From Nemertoderma westbladi (lineage: Eukaryota; Xenacoelomorpha; Nemertodermatida; Nemertodermatidae): 28,342 bases of DNA. The notes under the pieces are model-generated. The model was not told the DNA's origin and searched no databases. It was given only the letters and a program-made list of their open reading frames with translations. A program made the translations under genes and the position numbers. The stretch lies in NCBI GenBank assembly GCA_032718475.1, contig JAUCBJ010001736.1:1-28342 (forward strand), written 5' to 3'. Shown here one piece after another: positions 17,661-28,342 of this stretch; within the stretch, counting starts at the first letter, position 1, and the number at the start of each line of letters is the position of its first letter.

Positions 17661-19016
17661 GACGTAGCAAATAACAACTGATTACTTCTATAAATGTAAG
17701 TGTTACCTGTTCTTTTGACTTTCATTTAAGATTCTCTATCTCGTGGAGTGGGTTAGAAGATATAAATTAGAAAATCGATATGGTTTTTAAAAAAAATATG
17801 AGGATATTTTGATAAATTATTACAGAAAAACACTAAGTATTTTGACATGGCTTTAATACTTCATTATGTTCATGAAATAGCTGTGATATTTGAGGTGAAT
17901 TATTGCATTACATAATAACTTTAGCTACAGCCACTTTAGCAATACGATGAAACTATAATAAATATTCTAGAACACAACAATATAAACACGGAAATAGGAT
18001 ACTTATCTCTCCACTTAGACAGCCACAGATAGGCGGTGTTCTGACACAATCAAAATTCATCCATCTCCAGCGGAAAGACGTAGCAAATAACAGCTGATTA
18101 CTGCTATAAATGTAAGTGTTACCTGTTCTTTTGATTTTCATTTAAGATTATCTATCTCGTGGAGTGGGTTAGAAGTTATAAATATTAAAATCGATATGGT
18201 TATAGTAAAGAATCAGAGGATATTTTGATAAATTATTGCAGAAAGACACCTATTATTTTGACATGGCTTTAATACTTCATTATGTTCATGAAATAGCTGA
18301 GATATTTGAGGTGAATTATTGCATTACATAATAACTTTAGCTCCAGCCACTTTAGCAATACGATGAAACAATAATAAATATTCTAGAACACAGCAATATT
18401 AATATGGAGATAGGATACTTATCTCTCCACTCAGAAAGCCACAGATAGGGGGTGTTCCAATGCAATCAAAATTAATCCATCTCCAGCGGAAAGACGTAGC
18501 AAATAACAGCTGATTACTTCTATAAATGTAAGTGTTACCTGTTCTTTTGACTTTCATTTAAGATTCTTTATCTCGTTGATTGGGATAGAAGTTATAAATA
18601 TGAAAATTGATATGGTTTTTGAAAAAAATCAGAGGATATTTTGATAAATTATTGCAGAAAAATACCAAGGATTTTGACATGGATTTAATACTTCATTATG
18701 TTCATGAAATAGCTGAGATATTTGAGGTGAATTATTGTATTATGAGACAACTTCAGCTCTAGTCACTTTGGCAATACGATGAAACTATAAAAAATATTCT
18801 AGAACACAACAATATTAATAGGGAGATAGGATACTTATCTCTCCACTCAGAAAGCCACAGATAGGGGGTGTTCCAACGCAATCAAAATTCATCCATCTCC
18901 AGCGGAAAGACGTAGCAAATAACAGCTGATTACTTCCATAAATGTAAGTGTTACCTGTTCTTTTGACTTTCATTTAAGATACTTTATCTCGTGGAGTGGG
19001 ATAGAAGTTATAAATA

Positions 19017-20987
19017 TGAAAATCGATATGGTTTTTGTAAAAAAACAGAGGATATTTTGATAAATTATTGCAGAAAAACACCAATGATTTTGACATGGCT
19101 TTAATACTTCATTATGTTCATGAAATAGCTGAGATATTTGAGGTGAATTATTGCATTACATAATAACTTTAGCTCCAGCCACTTTAGCAATACGATGAAA
19201 CTATAATAAATATTCTAGAACACAACAATATTAATAGGGAGATAGGCTACTTATCTCTCCACTCATACAACCACAGATAGGGGGTTTTCTGACACAATCA
19301 AAATTCATTCATCAACAGCGGAAAGACGTAGCAAATAACAGCTGATTACTTCTATAAATGTAAGTGTTACCTGTTCTTTTGATTTTCATTTAAGATTATC
19401 TATCTCGTGGAGTGGGTTAGAAGTTCTAATATTAAAATCGATATGGTTATAGTAAAGAATCAGAGGATATTTTGATAAATTATTGCAGAAAAACACCAAT
19501 TATTTTGACATGGCTTTAATACTTCATTATGTTCATGAAATAGCTGAGATATTTGAGGTGAATTATTGCATTACATAATAACTTTAGCTCCAGCCACTTT
19601 AGCAATACGATGAAACAATAATAAATATTCTAGAACACAGCAATATTAATAGGGAGATAGGATACTTATCTCTCCACTCAGAAAGCCACAGATAGGGGGT
19701 GTTCCAACGCAATCAAAATTAATCCATCTCCAGCGGAAAGACGTAGCAAATAACAGCTGATTACTTCTATAAATGTAAGTGTTACCTGTTCTTTTGACGT
19801 TCATTTAAGATTCTCTATCTCGTGGAGTGGGATAGAAGTTATAAATATGAAAATTGATATGGTTTTTGAAAAATATCAGAGGATATTTTGATAAATTATT
19901 GCAGAAAAATACCAAGGATTTTGACATGGATTTAATACTTCATTATGTTCATGAAATAGCTGAGATATTTGAGGTGAATTATTGTATTATGAGACAACTT
20001 CAGCTCTAGTCACTTTGGCAATACGATGAAACTATAAAAAATATTCTAGAACACAACAATATTAATAGGGAGATAGGATACTTATCTCTCCACTCAGAAA
20101 GCCACAGATAGGGGGTGTTCCAACGCAATCAAAATTCATCCATCTCCAGCGGAAAGACGTAGCAAATAACAGCTGATTACTTCCATAAATGTAAGTGTTA
20201 CCTGTTCTTTTGACTTTCATTTAAGATACTTTATCTCGTTGAGTGGGATAGAAGTTATAAATATGAAAATTGATATGGTTTTTGAAAAAAATTAGAGTAT
20301 ATTTTGATAAATTATTGCAGAAAAATACCAAGGAATTTGACATGGATTTAATACTTCATTATGTTCATGAAATAGCTGAGATATTTGAGGTGAATTATTG
20401 TATTATGAGTCAACTTCAGCTCTAGTCACTTTGGCAATACGATGAAACTATAATAAATATTCTAGAACACAACAATATTAACAGGGAGATAGGCTACTTA
20501 TCTCTCCTCTCAGACAGCCACAGATAGGGGGTGTTCCAACGCAATCAAAATTCATCCATCTCCAGCGGAAAGACGTAGCAAATAACAGCTGATTACTGCT
20601 ATAAATGTAAGTGTTACCTGTTCTTTTGACGTTCATTTAAGATTCTCTATCTCGTGGAGTGGGATAGAAGTTATAAATAAGAAAATCGATGTGGTTTTTG
20701 AAAAAAATCAGAGGATATTTTGATAAATTATTGCAGAAAAATACCAAGGAATTTGACATGGATTTAATACTTCAATATGTTCATGAAATAGCTGAGATAT
20801 TTGAGGTGAATTATTCTATTATGAGTCAACTTCAGCTCTAGTCACTTTGGCAATACGATGAAACTATAATAAATATTCTAGAACACAACAATATTAACAG
20901 GGAGATAGGCTACTTATCTCTCCACTCAGAAAGCCACAGATAGGGGGTGTTCCAACGCAATCAAAATTCATCCATCTCCAGTGGAAA
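19017..20987 (+). repeat. Block 2 of the 3,327-bp-offset duplication
   Basis: Near-identical to 15690-17660. The left breakpoint falls inside the monomer starting at 18797: its first half is of the 16717/20044 kind and its second half of the 15470 kind, as expected from unequal exchange within a monomer. Similarity ends near the CCAGTGG variant at about 20980. Confidence 0.75.
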
Positions 20988-23662
20988 GACGTAGCAAATA
21001 ACAGCTGATTACTTCTATAAATGTAAGTGTTACCTGTTCTTTTGACGTTCATTTAAGATTCTCTATCTCGTGGAGTGGGATAGAAGTTATAAATATGAAA
21101 ATTGATATGGTTTTTGAAAAAAATCAGAGGATATTTTGATAAATTATTGCAGAAAAATACCAAGGATTTTGACATGGATTTAATACTTCATTATGTTCAT
21201 GAAATAGCTGAGATATTTGAGGTGAATTATTGTATTATGAGACAACTTCAGCTCTAGTCACTTTGGCAATACGATGAAACTATAAAAAATATTCTAGAAC
21301 ACAACAATATTAATAGGGAGATAGGATACTTATCTCTCCACTCAGAAAGCCACAGATAGGGGGTTTTCCAACGCAATCAAAATTCATCCATCTCCAGCGG
21401 AAAGACGTAGCACATAACAGCCTATTACTTCTATAAATGTAAGTGTTACCTGTTCTTTTGACTTTCATTTAAGATACTTTATCTCGTTGAGTGGGATAGA
21501 AGTTATAAATATGAAAATTGATATGGTTATTGAAAAAAATCAGAGGATATTTTGATAAATTATTGCAGAAAAATACCAAGGAATTTGACATGGATTTAAT
21601 ACTTCATTATGTTCATGAAATAGCTGAGATATTTGAGGTGAATTATTGTATTATGAGTCAACTTCAGCTCTAGTCACTTTGGCAATACGATGAAACTATA
21701 ATAAATATTCTAGAACACAACAATATTAACAGGGAGATAGGCTACTTATCTATCCACTCAGACAGCCACAGATAGGGGGTGTTCCAACGCAATCAAAATC
21801 CATCCATCTCCAGCGGAAAGACGTAGCAAATAACAGCTGATTACTGCTATAAATGTAAGTGTTACCTGTTCTGTTGACGTTCATTTAAGATTCTCTATCT
21901 CGTGGAGTGGGATAGAAGTTATAAATAAGAAAATCGATGTGGTTTTTGAAAAAAATCAGAGGATATTTTGATAAATTATTGCAGAAAAACACCAATGATT
22001 TTGACATGGCTTTAATACTTCATTATGTTCATGAAATAGCTGAGATATTTGAGGTGAATTATTGTATTATGAGTTAACTTCAGCTCTAGTCACTTTGGCA
22101 ATACAATGAAACTATAAAAAATATTCTAGAACACAACAATATTAATAGGGAGATAGGATACTTATCTCTCCACTCAGAAAGCCACAGATAGGGGGTGTTC
22201 TAACGCAATCAAAATTAATCCATCTCCAGCGGAAAGACGTAGCAAATAACAGCTGATTACTGCTATAAATGTAAGTGTTACCTGTTCTTTTGACGTTCAT
22301 TTAAGATTCTCTATCTCGTGGAGTGGGATAGAAGTTATAAATATGAAAATCGATATGGTTTTTGTAAAAAATCAGAGGATATTTTGATAAATTATTGCAG
22401 AAAAACACCAAGGATTTTGACATGGCTTTAATACTTCATTATGTTAATGAAATAGCTGAGATATTTGAGGTGAATTATTGAACACAACAATATTAACAGG
22501 GAGATAGGCTACTTATCTCTCCTCTCAGACAGCCACAGATAGGGGGTGTTCCAACGCAATCAAAATTCATCCATCTCCAGCGGAAAGACGTAGCAAATAA
22601 CAGCTGATTACTGCTATAAATGTAAGTGTTACCTGTTCTTTTGACGTTCATTTAAGATTCTCTATCTCGTGGAGTGGGATAGAAGTTATAAATAAGAAAA
22701 TCGATGTGGTTTTTGAAAAAAATCAGAGGATATTTTGATAAATTATTGCAGAAAAACACCAATGATTTTGACATGGCTTTAATACTTCATTATGTTCATG
22801 AAATAGCGGAGATATTTGAGGTGAATTATTGTATTATGAGTTAACTTCAGCTCTAGTCACTTTGGCAATACGATGAAACTATAAAAAATGTTCTAGAACA
22901 CAACAATATTAATAGGGAGATAGGATACTTATCTCTCCACTCAGAAAGCCACAGATAGGGGGTGTTCCAATGCAATCAAAATTCATCCATCTCCAGCGGA
23001 AAGACGTAGCAAATAACAGCTGATTACTTCTATAAATGTAAGTGTTACCTGTTCTTTTGACGTTCATTTAAGATTCTCAATCTCGTGGAGTGGGATAGAA
23101 GTTATAAATATGAAAATTGATATGGTTTTTGAAAAAAATCAGAGGATATTTTGATAAATTATTGCAGAAAAAAACCAAGGATTTTGACATGGATTTAATA
23201 CTTCATTATGTTCATGAAATAGCTGAGATATTTGAGGTGAATTATTGTATTATGAGACAACTTGAGCTCTAGTCACTTTGGCAATACGATGAAACTATAA
23301 AAAATATTCAACACAACAATATTAATAGGGAGATAGGATACTTATCTCTCCACTCAGAAAGCCACAGATAGGGGGTGTTCCAACGCAATCAAAATTCATC
23401 CATCTCCAGCAGAAAGACGTAGCAAATAACAGCTGATTACTTCTATAAATGTAAGTGTTACCTGTTCTTTTGACTTTCATTTAAGATACTTTATCTCGTT
23501 GAGTGGGATAGAAGTTATAAATATGAAAATTGATATGGTTTTTTAAAAAAATCAGAGGATATTTTGATAAATTATTGCAGAAAAATACCAAGGAATTTGA
23601 CATGGATTTTTACTTCATTATGTTCATGAAATAGCTGAGATATTTGAGGTGAATTATTGTAT
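20820..23662 (+). repeat. Higher-order repeat unit, copy 1 (7 monomers, 2,843 bp)
   Basis: Monomer lengths in order are 416, 416, 416, 351, 416, 413 and 415. Markers include ACATAACAGCCTATTAC (about 21412), CTGTTCTGTTGACG (about 21867), the short monomer 22124-22474, TGTTCTAGAACAC at 22890 and the TAG-deleted phase mark at about 23307. Confidence 0.88.
22124..22474 (+). repeat. Truncated 351-bp monomer, copy 1
   Basis: 65 bp are missing: GAATTATTG is joined directly to AACACAAC, removing the whole type A/B tail and the TTCTAGAA palindrome. The same junction recurs in copies 2 and 3. This copy alone has TTAATGAAATAG in place of TTCATGAAATAG. Confidence 0.9.
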
Positions 23663-26505
23663 TATGAGTCAACTTCAGCTCTAGTCACTTTGGCAATACG
23701 ATGAAACTATAATAAATATTCTAGAACACAACAATATTAACAGGGAGATAGGCTACTTATCTCTCCACTCAGAAAGCCACAGATAGGGGGTGTTCCAACG
23801 CAATCAAAATTCATCCATCTCCAGTGGAAAGACGTAGCAAATAACAGCTGATTACTTCTATAAATGTAAGTGTTACCTGTTCTTTTGACGTTCATTTAAG
23901 ATTCTCTATCTCGTGGAGTGGGATAGAAGTTATAAATATGAAAATTGATATGGTTTTTGAAAAAAATCAGAGGATATTTTGATAAATTATTGCAGAAAAA
24001 TACCAAGGATTTTGACATGGATTTAATACTTCATTATGTTCATGAAATAGCTGAGATATTTGAGGTGAATTATTGTATTATGAGACAACTTCAGCTCTAG
24101 TCACTTTGGCAATACGATGAAACTATAAAAAATATTCTAGAACACAACAATATTAATAGGGAGATAGGATACTTATCTCTCCACTCAGAAAGCCACAGAT
24201 AGGGGGTGTTCCAACGCAATCAAAATTCATCCATCTCCAGCGGAAAGACGTAGCACATAACAGCCTATTACTTCTATAAATGTAAGTGTTACCTGTTCTT
24301 TTGACTTTCATTTAAGATACTTTATCTCGTTGAGTGGGATAGAAGTTATAAATATGAAAATTGATATGGTTATTGAAAAAAATCAGAGGATATTTTGATA
24401 AATTATTGCAGAAAAATACCAAGGAATTTGACATGGATTTAATACTTCATTATGTTCATGAAATAGCTGAGATATTTGAGGTGAATTATTGTATTATGAG
24501 TCAACTTCAGCTCTAGTCACTTTGGCAATACGATGAAACTATAATAAATATTCTAGAACACAACAATATTAACAGGGAGATAGGCTACTTATCTATCCAC
24601 TCAGACAGCCACAGATAGGGGGTGTTCCAACGCAATCAAAATCCATCCATCTCCAGCGGAAAGACGTAGCAAATAACAGCTGATTACTGCTATAAATGTA
24701 AGTGTTACCTGTTCTGTTGACGTTCATTTAAGATTCTCTATCTCGTGGAGTGGGATAGAAGTTATAAATAAGAAAATCGATGTGGTTTTTGAAAAAAATC
24801 AGAGGATATTTTGATAAATTATTGCAGAAAAACACCAATGATTTTGACATGGCTTTAATACTTCATTATGTTCATGAAATAGCTGAGATATTTGAGGTGA
24901 ATTATTGTATTATGAGTTAACTTCAGCTCTAGTCACTTTGGCAATACAATGAAACTATAAAAAATATTCTAGAACACAACAATATTAATAGGGAGATAGG
25001 ATACTTATCTCTCCACTCAGAAAGCCACAGATAGGGGGTGTTCTAACGCAATCAAAATTAATCCATCTCCAGCGGAAAGACGTAGCAAATAACAGCTGAT
25101 TACTGCTATAAATGTAAGTGTTACCTGTTCTTTTGACGTTCATTTAAGATTCTCTATCTCGTGGAGTGGGATAGAAGTTATAAATATGAAAATCGATATG
25201 GTTTTTGTAAAAAATCAGAGGATATTTTGATAAATTATTGCAGAAAAACACCAAGGATTTTGACATGGCTTTAATACTTCATTATGTTCATGAAATAGCT
25301 GAGATATTTGAGGTGAATTATTGAACACAACAATATTAACAGGGAGATAGGCTACTTATCTCTCCTCTCAGACAGCCACAGATAGGGGGTGTTCCAACGC
25401 AATCAAAATTCATCCATCTCCAGCGGAAAGACGTAGCAAATAACAGCTGATTACTGCTATAAATGTAAGTGTTACCTGTTCTTTTGACGTTCATTTAAGA
25501 TTCTCTATCTCGTGGAGTGGGATAGAAGTTATAAATAAGAAAATCGATGTGGTTTTTGAAAAAAATCAGAGGATATTTTGATAAATTATTGCAGAAAAAC
25601 ACCAATGATTTTGACATGGCTTTAATACTTCATTATGTTCATGAAATAGCGGAGATATTTGAGGTGAATTATTGTATTATGAGTTAACTTCAGCTCTAGT
25701 CACTTTGGCAATACGATGAAACTATAAAAAATGTTCTAGAACACAACAATATTAATAGGGAGATAGGATACTTATCTCTCCACTCAGAAAGCCACAGATA
25801 GGGGGTGTTCCAATGCAATCAAAATTCATCCATCTCCAGCGGAAAGACGTAGCAAATAACAGCTGATTACTTCTATAAATGTAAGTGTTACCTGTTCTTT
25901 TGACGTTCATTTAAGATTCTCAATCTCGTGGAGTGGGATAGAAGTTATAAATATGAAAATTGATATGGTTTTTGAAAAAAATCAGAGGATATTTTGATAA
26001 ATTATTGCAGAAAAAAACCAAGGATTTTGACATGGATTTAATAGTTCATTATGTTCATGAAATAGCTGAGATATTTGAGGTGAATTATTGTATTATGAGA
26101 CAACTTGAGCTCTAGTCACTTTGGCAATACGATGAAACTATAAAAAATATTCAACACAACAATATTAATAGGGAGATAGGATACTTATCTCTCCACTCAG
26201 AAAGCCACAGATAGGGGGTGTTCCAACGCAATCAAAATTCATCCATCTCCAGCGGAAAGACGTAGCAAATAACAGCTGATTACTTCTATAAATGTAAGTG
26301 TTACCTGTTCTTTTGACGTTCATTTAAGATTCTCAATCTCGTCGAGTGGGATAGAAGTTATAAATATGAAAATTGATATGGTTTTTGAAAAAAATCAGAG
26401 GATATTTTGATAAATTATTGCAGAAAAAAACCAAGGATTTTGACATGGATTTAATAGTTCATTATGTTCATGAAATAGCTGAGATATTTGAGGTGAATTA
26501 TTGTA
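23663..26505 (+). repeat. Higher-order repeat unit, copy 2
   Basis: Repeats copy 1 at an offset of 2,843 bp, with the same markers: ACATAACAGCCTATTAC at about 24253, CTGTTCTGTTGACG at about 24711, short monomer 24967-25317, TGTTCTAGAACAC at 25733 and TAG-deleted mark at about 26150. The last monomer differs from its partner in copy 1 and is a chimera. Confidence 0.85.
24967..25317 (+). repeat. Truncated 351-bp monomer, copy 2
   Basis: Same 65-bp deletion junction as at 22474, at 2,843 bp offset. Confidence 0.9.
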
Positions 26506-26562
26506 TTATGAGTCAACTTCAGCTCTAGTCACTTTGGCAATACGATGAAACTATAATAAATA
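26147..26562 (+). repeat. Chimeric monomer at a higher-order-repeat crossover
   Basis: The body matches the preceding monomer type (CTCAATCTCG, AAAAAAACCAAGG, TTAATAGTTC as at 25734). The tail matches the 24135 type (GAGTCAACTTCAGC, then an intact TTCTAGAA). It joins the sixth monomer type to the third, exactly where two monomers are missing. It also has a private TCGTCGAGTGGG at about 26338. Confidence 0.8.
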
Positions 26563-28342
26563 TTCTAGAACACAACAATATTAACAGGGAGATAGGCTAC
26601 TTATCTATCCACTCAGACAGCCACAGATAGGGGGTGTTCCAACGCAATCAAAATCCATCCATCTCCAGCGGAAAGACGTAGCAAATAACAGCTGATTACT
26701 GCTATAAATGTAAGTGTTACCTGTTCTGTTGACGTTCATTTAAGATTCTCTATCTCGTGGAGTGGGATAGAAGTTATAAATAAGAAAATCGATGTGGTTT
26801 TTGAAAAAAATCAGAGGATATTTTGATAAATTATTGCAGAAAAACACCAATGATTTTGACATGGCTTTAATACTTCATTATGTTCATGAAATAGCTGAGA
26901 TATTTGAGGTGAATTATTGTATTATGAGTTAACTTCAGCTCTAGTCACTTTGGCAATACAATGAAACTATAAAAAATATTCTAGAACACAACAATATTAA
27001 TAGGGAGATAGGATACTTATCTCTCCACTCAGAAAGCCACAGATAGGGGGTGTTCTAACGCAATCAAAATTAATCCATCTCCAGCGGAAAGACATAGCAA
27101 ATAACAGCTGATTACTGCTATAAATGTAAGTGTTACCTGTTCTTTTGACGTTCATTTAAGATTCTCTATCTCGTGGAGTGGGATAGAAGTTATAAATATG
27201 AAAATCGATATGGTTTTTGTAAAAAATCAGAGGATATTTTGATAAATTATTGCAGAAAAACACCAAGGATTTTGACATGGCTTTAATACTTCATTATGTT
27301 CATGAAATAGCTGAGATATTTGAGGTGAATTATTGAACACAACAATATTAACAGGGAGATAGGCTACTTATCTCTCCTCTCAGACAGCCACAGATAGGGG
27401 GTGTTCCAACGCAATCAAAATTCATCCATCTCCAGCGGAAAGACGTAGCAAATAACAGCTGATTACTGCTATAAATGTAAGTGTTACCTGTTCTTTTGAC
27501 GTTCATTTAAGATTCTCTATCTCGTGGAGTGGGATAGAAGTTATAAATAAGAAAATCGATGTGGTTTTTGAAAAAAATCAGAGGATATTTTGATAAATTA
27601 TTGCAGAAAAACACCAATGATTTTGACATGGCTTTAATTCTTCATTATGTTCATGAAATAGCGGAGATATTTGAGGTGAATTATTGTATTATGAGTTAAC
27701 TTCAGCTCTAGTCACTTTGGCAATACGATGAAACTATAAAAAATGTTCTAGAACACAACAATATTAATAGGGAGATAGGATACTTATCTCTCCACTCAGA
27801 AAGCCACAGATAGGGGGTGTTCCAATGCAATCAAAATTCATCCATCTCCAGCGGAAAGACGTAGCAAATAACAGCTGATTACTTCTATAAATGTAAGTGT
27901 TACCTGTTCTTTTGACGTTCATTTAAGATTCTCAATCTCGTGGAGTGGGATAGAAGTTATAAATATGAAAATTGATATGGTTTTTGAAAAAAATCAGAGG
28001 ATATTTTGATAAATTATTGCAGAAAAAAACCAAGGATTTTGACATGGATTTAATACTTCATTATGTTCATGAAATAGCTGAGATATTTGAGGTGAATTAT
28101 TGTATTATGAGACAACTTGAGCTCTAGTCACTTTGGCAATACGATGAAACTATAAAAAATATTCAACACAACAATATTAATAGGGAGATAGGATACTTAT
28201 CTCTCCACTCAGAAAGCCACAGATAGGGGGTGTTCCAACGCAATCAAAATTCATCCATCTCCAGCAGAAAGACGTAGCAAATAACAGCTGATTACTTCTA
28301 TAAATGTAAGTGTTACCTGTTCTTTTGACTTTCATTTAAGAT
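26506..28342 (+). repeat. Higher-order repeat unit, copy 3 (two monomers missing, cut by window end)
   Basis: Starts with the third monomer type of the unit (CTGTTCTGTTGACG at about 26723), then the short monomer 26979-27329, the TGTTCTAGAACAC type at 27745 and the TAG-deleted type with CCAGCAGAAAG at about 28261. The spacing between short monomers here is 2,012 bp, which equals 2,843 minus two monomers (831 bp). Confidence 0.85.
26979..27329 (+). repeat. Truncated 351-bp monomer, copy 3
   Basis: Same 65-bp deletion junction, 2,012 bp after copy 2. It carries a private change, GACATAGC in place of GACGTAGC, at about 27091. Confidence 0.9.

Larger units (their letters stand above)
15043..28342 (+). 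repeat. Tandem satellite array, 416-bp monomer, 33 units, continuing past the window
   Basis: Taking the TTCTAGAA palindrome as phase mark, units begin at 15054, 15470, 15886, 16301, 16717, 17133, 17549, 17965, 18381, 18797, 19213, 19628, 20044, 20460, 20876, 21292, 21708, 22124, 22475, 22891, 23304, 23719, 24135, 24551, 24967, 25318, 25734, 26147, 26563, 26979, 27330, 27746 and 28159. At 22475, 25318 and 27330 the mark itself is deleted, so those phases are inferred. Most spacings are 415-416 bp; exceptions are 351 and 413. All units have the same orientation. Each contains a hairpin-forming GGGAGATA...TATCTC, a conserved GGAAAGACGTAGCAAATAAC and an ATGTTCATGAAATAG segment. Two tail types exist: A (CATTACATAATAACTTTAGC) and B (TATTATGAGWCAACTTSAGC, also with TTA). 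TCTAGA is an XbaI site, so most units should be released by that enzyme. No coding or transposase signal is present. A satellite of centromeric, pericentromeric or subtelomeric type is likely; which one cannot be told. Confidence 0.97.

Noticed and set aside
17953-18141. 62-codon minus-strand frame inside the satellite.
   Set aside because: A chance frame in one diverged monomer. Neighbouring monomers do not keep it.
15043-28342. CRISPR-like array or tandem gene cluster.
   Set aside because: Units are 416 bp with no constant-repeat/variable-spacer alternation and no shared ORF. This is a eukaryotic satellite.

Overview
The window is animal nuclear DNA. It holds a spliced Ly6/uPAR-type exon, LINE tails, a decayed BEL/Pao retroelement and a long tandem satellite, and there are no operons or bacterial signals. 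The BEL/Pao element and GPI-type Ly6 exon point to an invertebrate metazoan. I cannot name the taxon.

Layout. (1) 1-640: end of an intron and the terminal exon of a GPI-anchored Ly6/three-finger protein, with poly(A) signals. (2) 640-2.35 kb: AT-rich DNA with two decayed LINE 3' tails, one of them (1183-1688) flanked by a 17-nt direct repeat. (3) 2.35-6.3 kb: a compositionally distinct, purine-skewed block. It has a 22-G run, two Arg/Glu-rich reading frames that overlap in a +1 relation (2873-3694 and 3668-4601), an in-frame 63-bp tandem repeat, further poly-G runs, and a GTAGTA-rich stretch with repeated short hairpins. I do not recognise a known family there; a Gag-like origin is possible. 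(4) 6.3-12.43 kb: a dead BEL/Pao element with gag, zinc knuckles, a truncated aspartic protease, RNase H remnant, integrase and C-terminal domain. Reverse transcriptase is missing, and frameshifts and stops break the frame. No LTR pair was found by eye. (5) 12.43-15.04 kb: noncoding DNA with an inverted-repeat element, an ATTGG minisatellite upstream of a TATA box, and a second CCAAT/CRE/TATA-like cluster. (6) 15.04-28.34 kb, running off the right edge: 33 head-to-tail monomers of a 416-bp satellite. The left edge holds diverged monomers. The interior is organised as a 7-monomer, 2,843-bp higher-order repeat with a fixed 65-bp deletion monomer and a 5-monomer (2,012-bp) derivative.

The only clear host gene is the Ly6 exon. 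Everything else is repeat-derived or unassigned. The most notable items are the higher-order satellite with visible crossover products, a 25-nt satellite word found far outside the array, the RT-less BEL fusion, and the orphan purine-rich locus with its overlapping frames.
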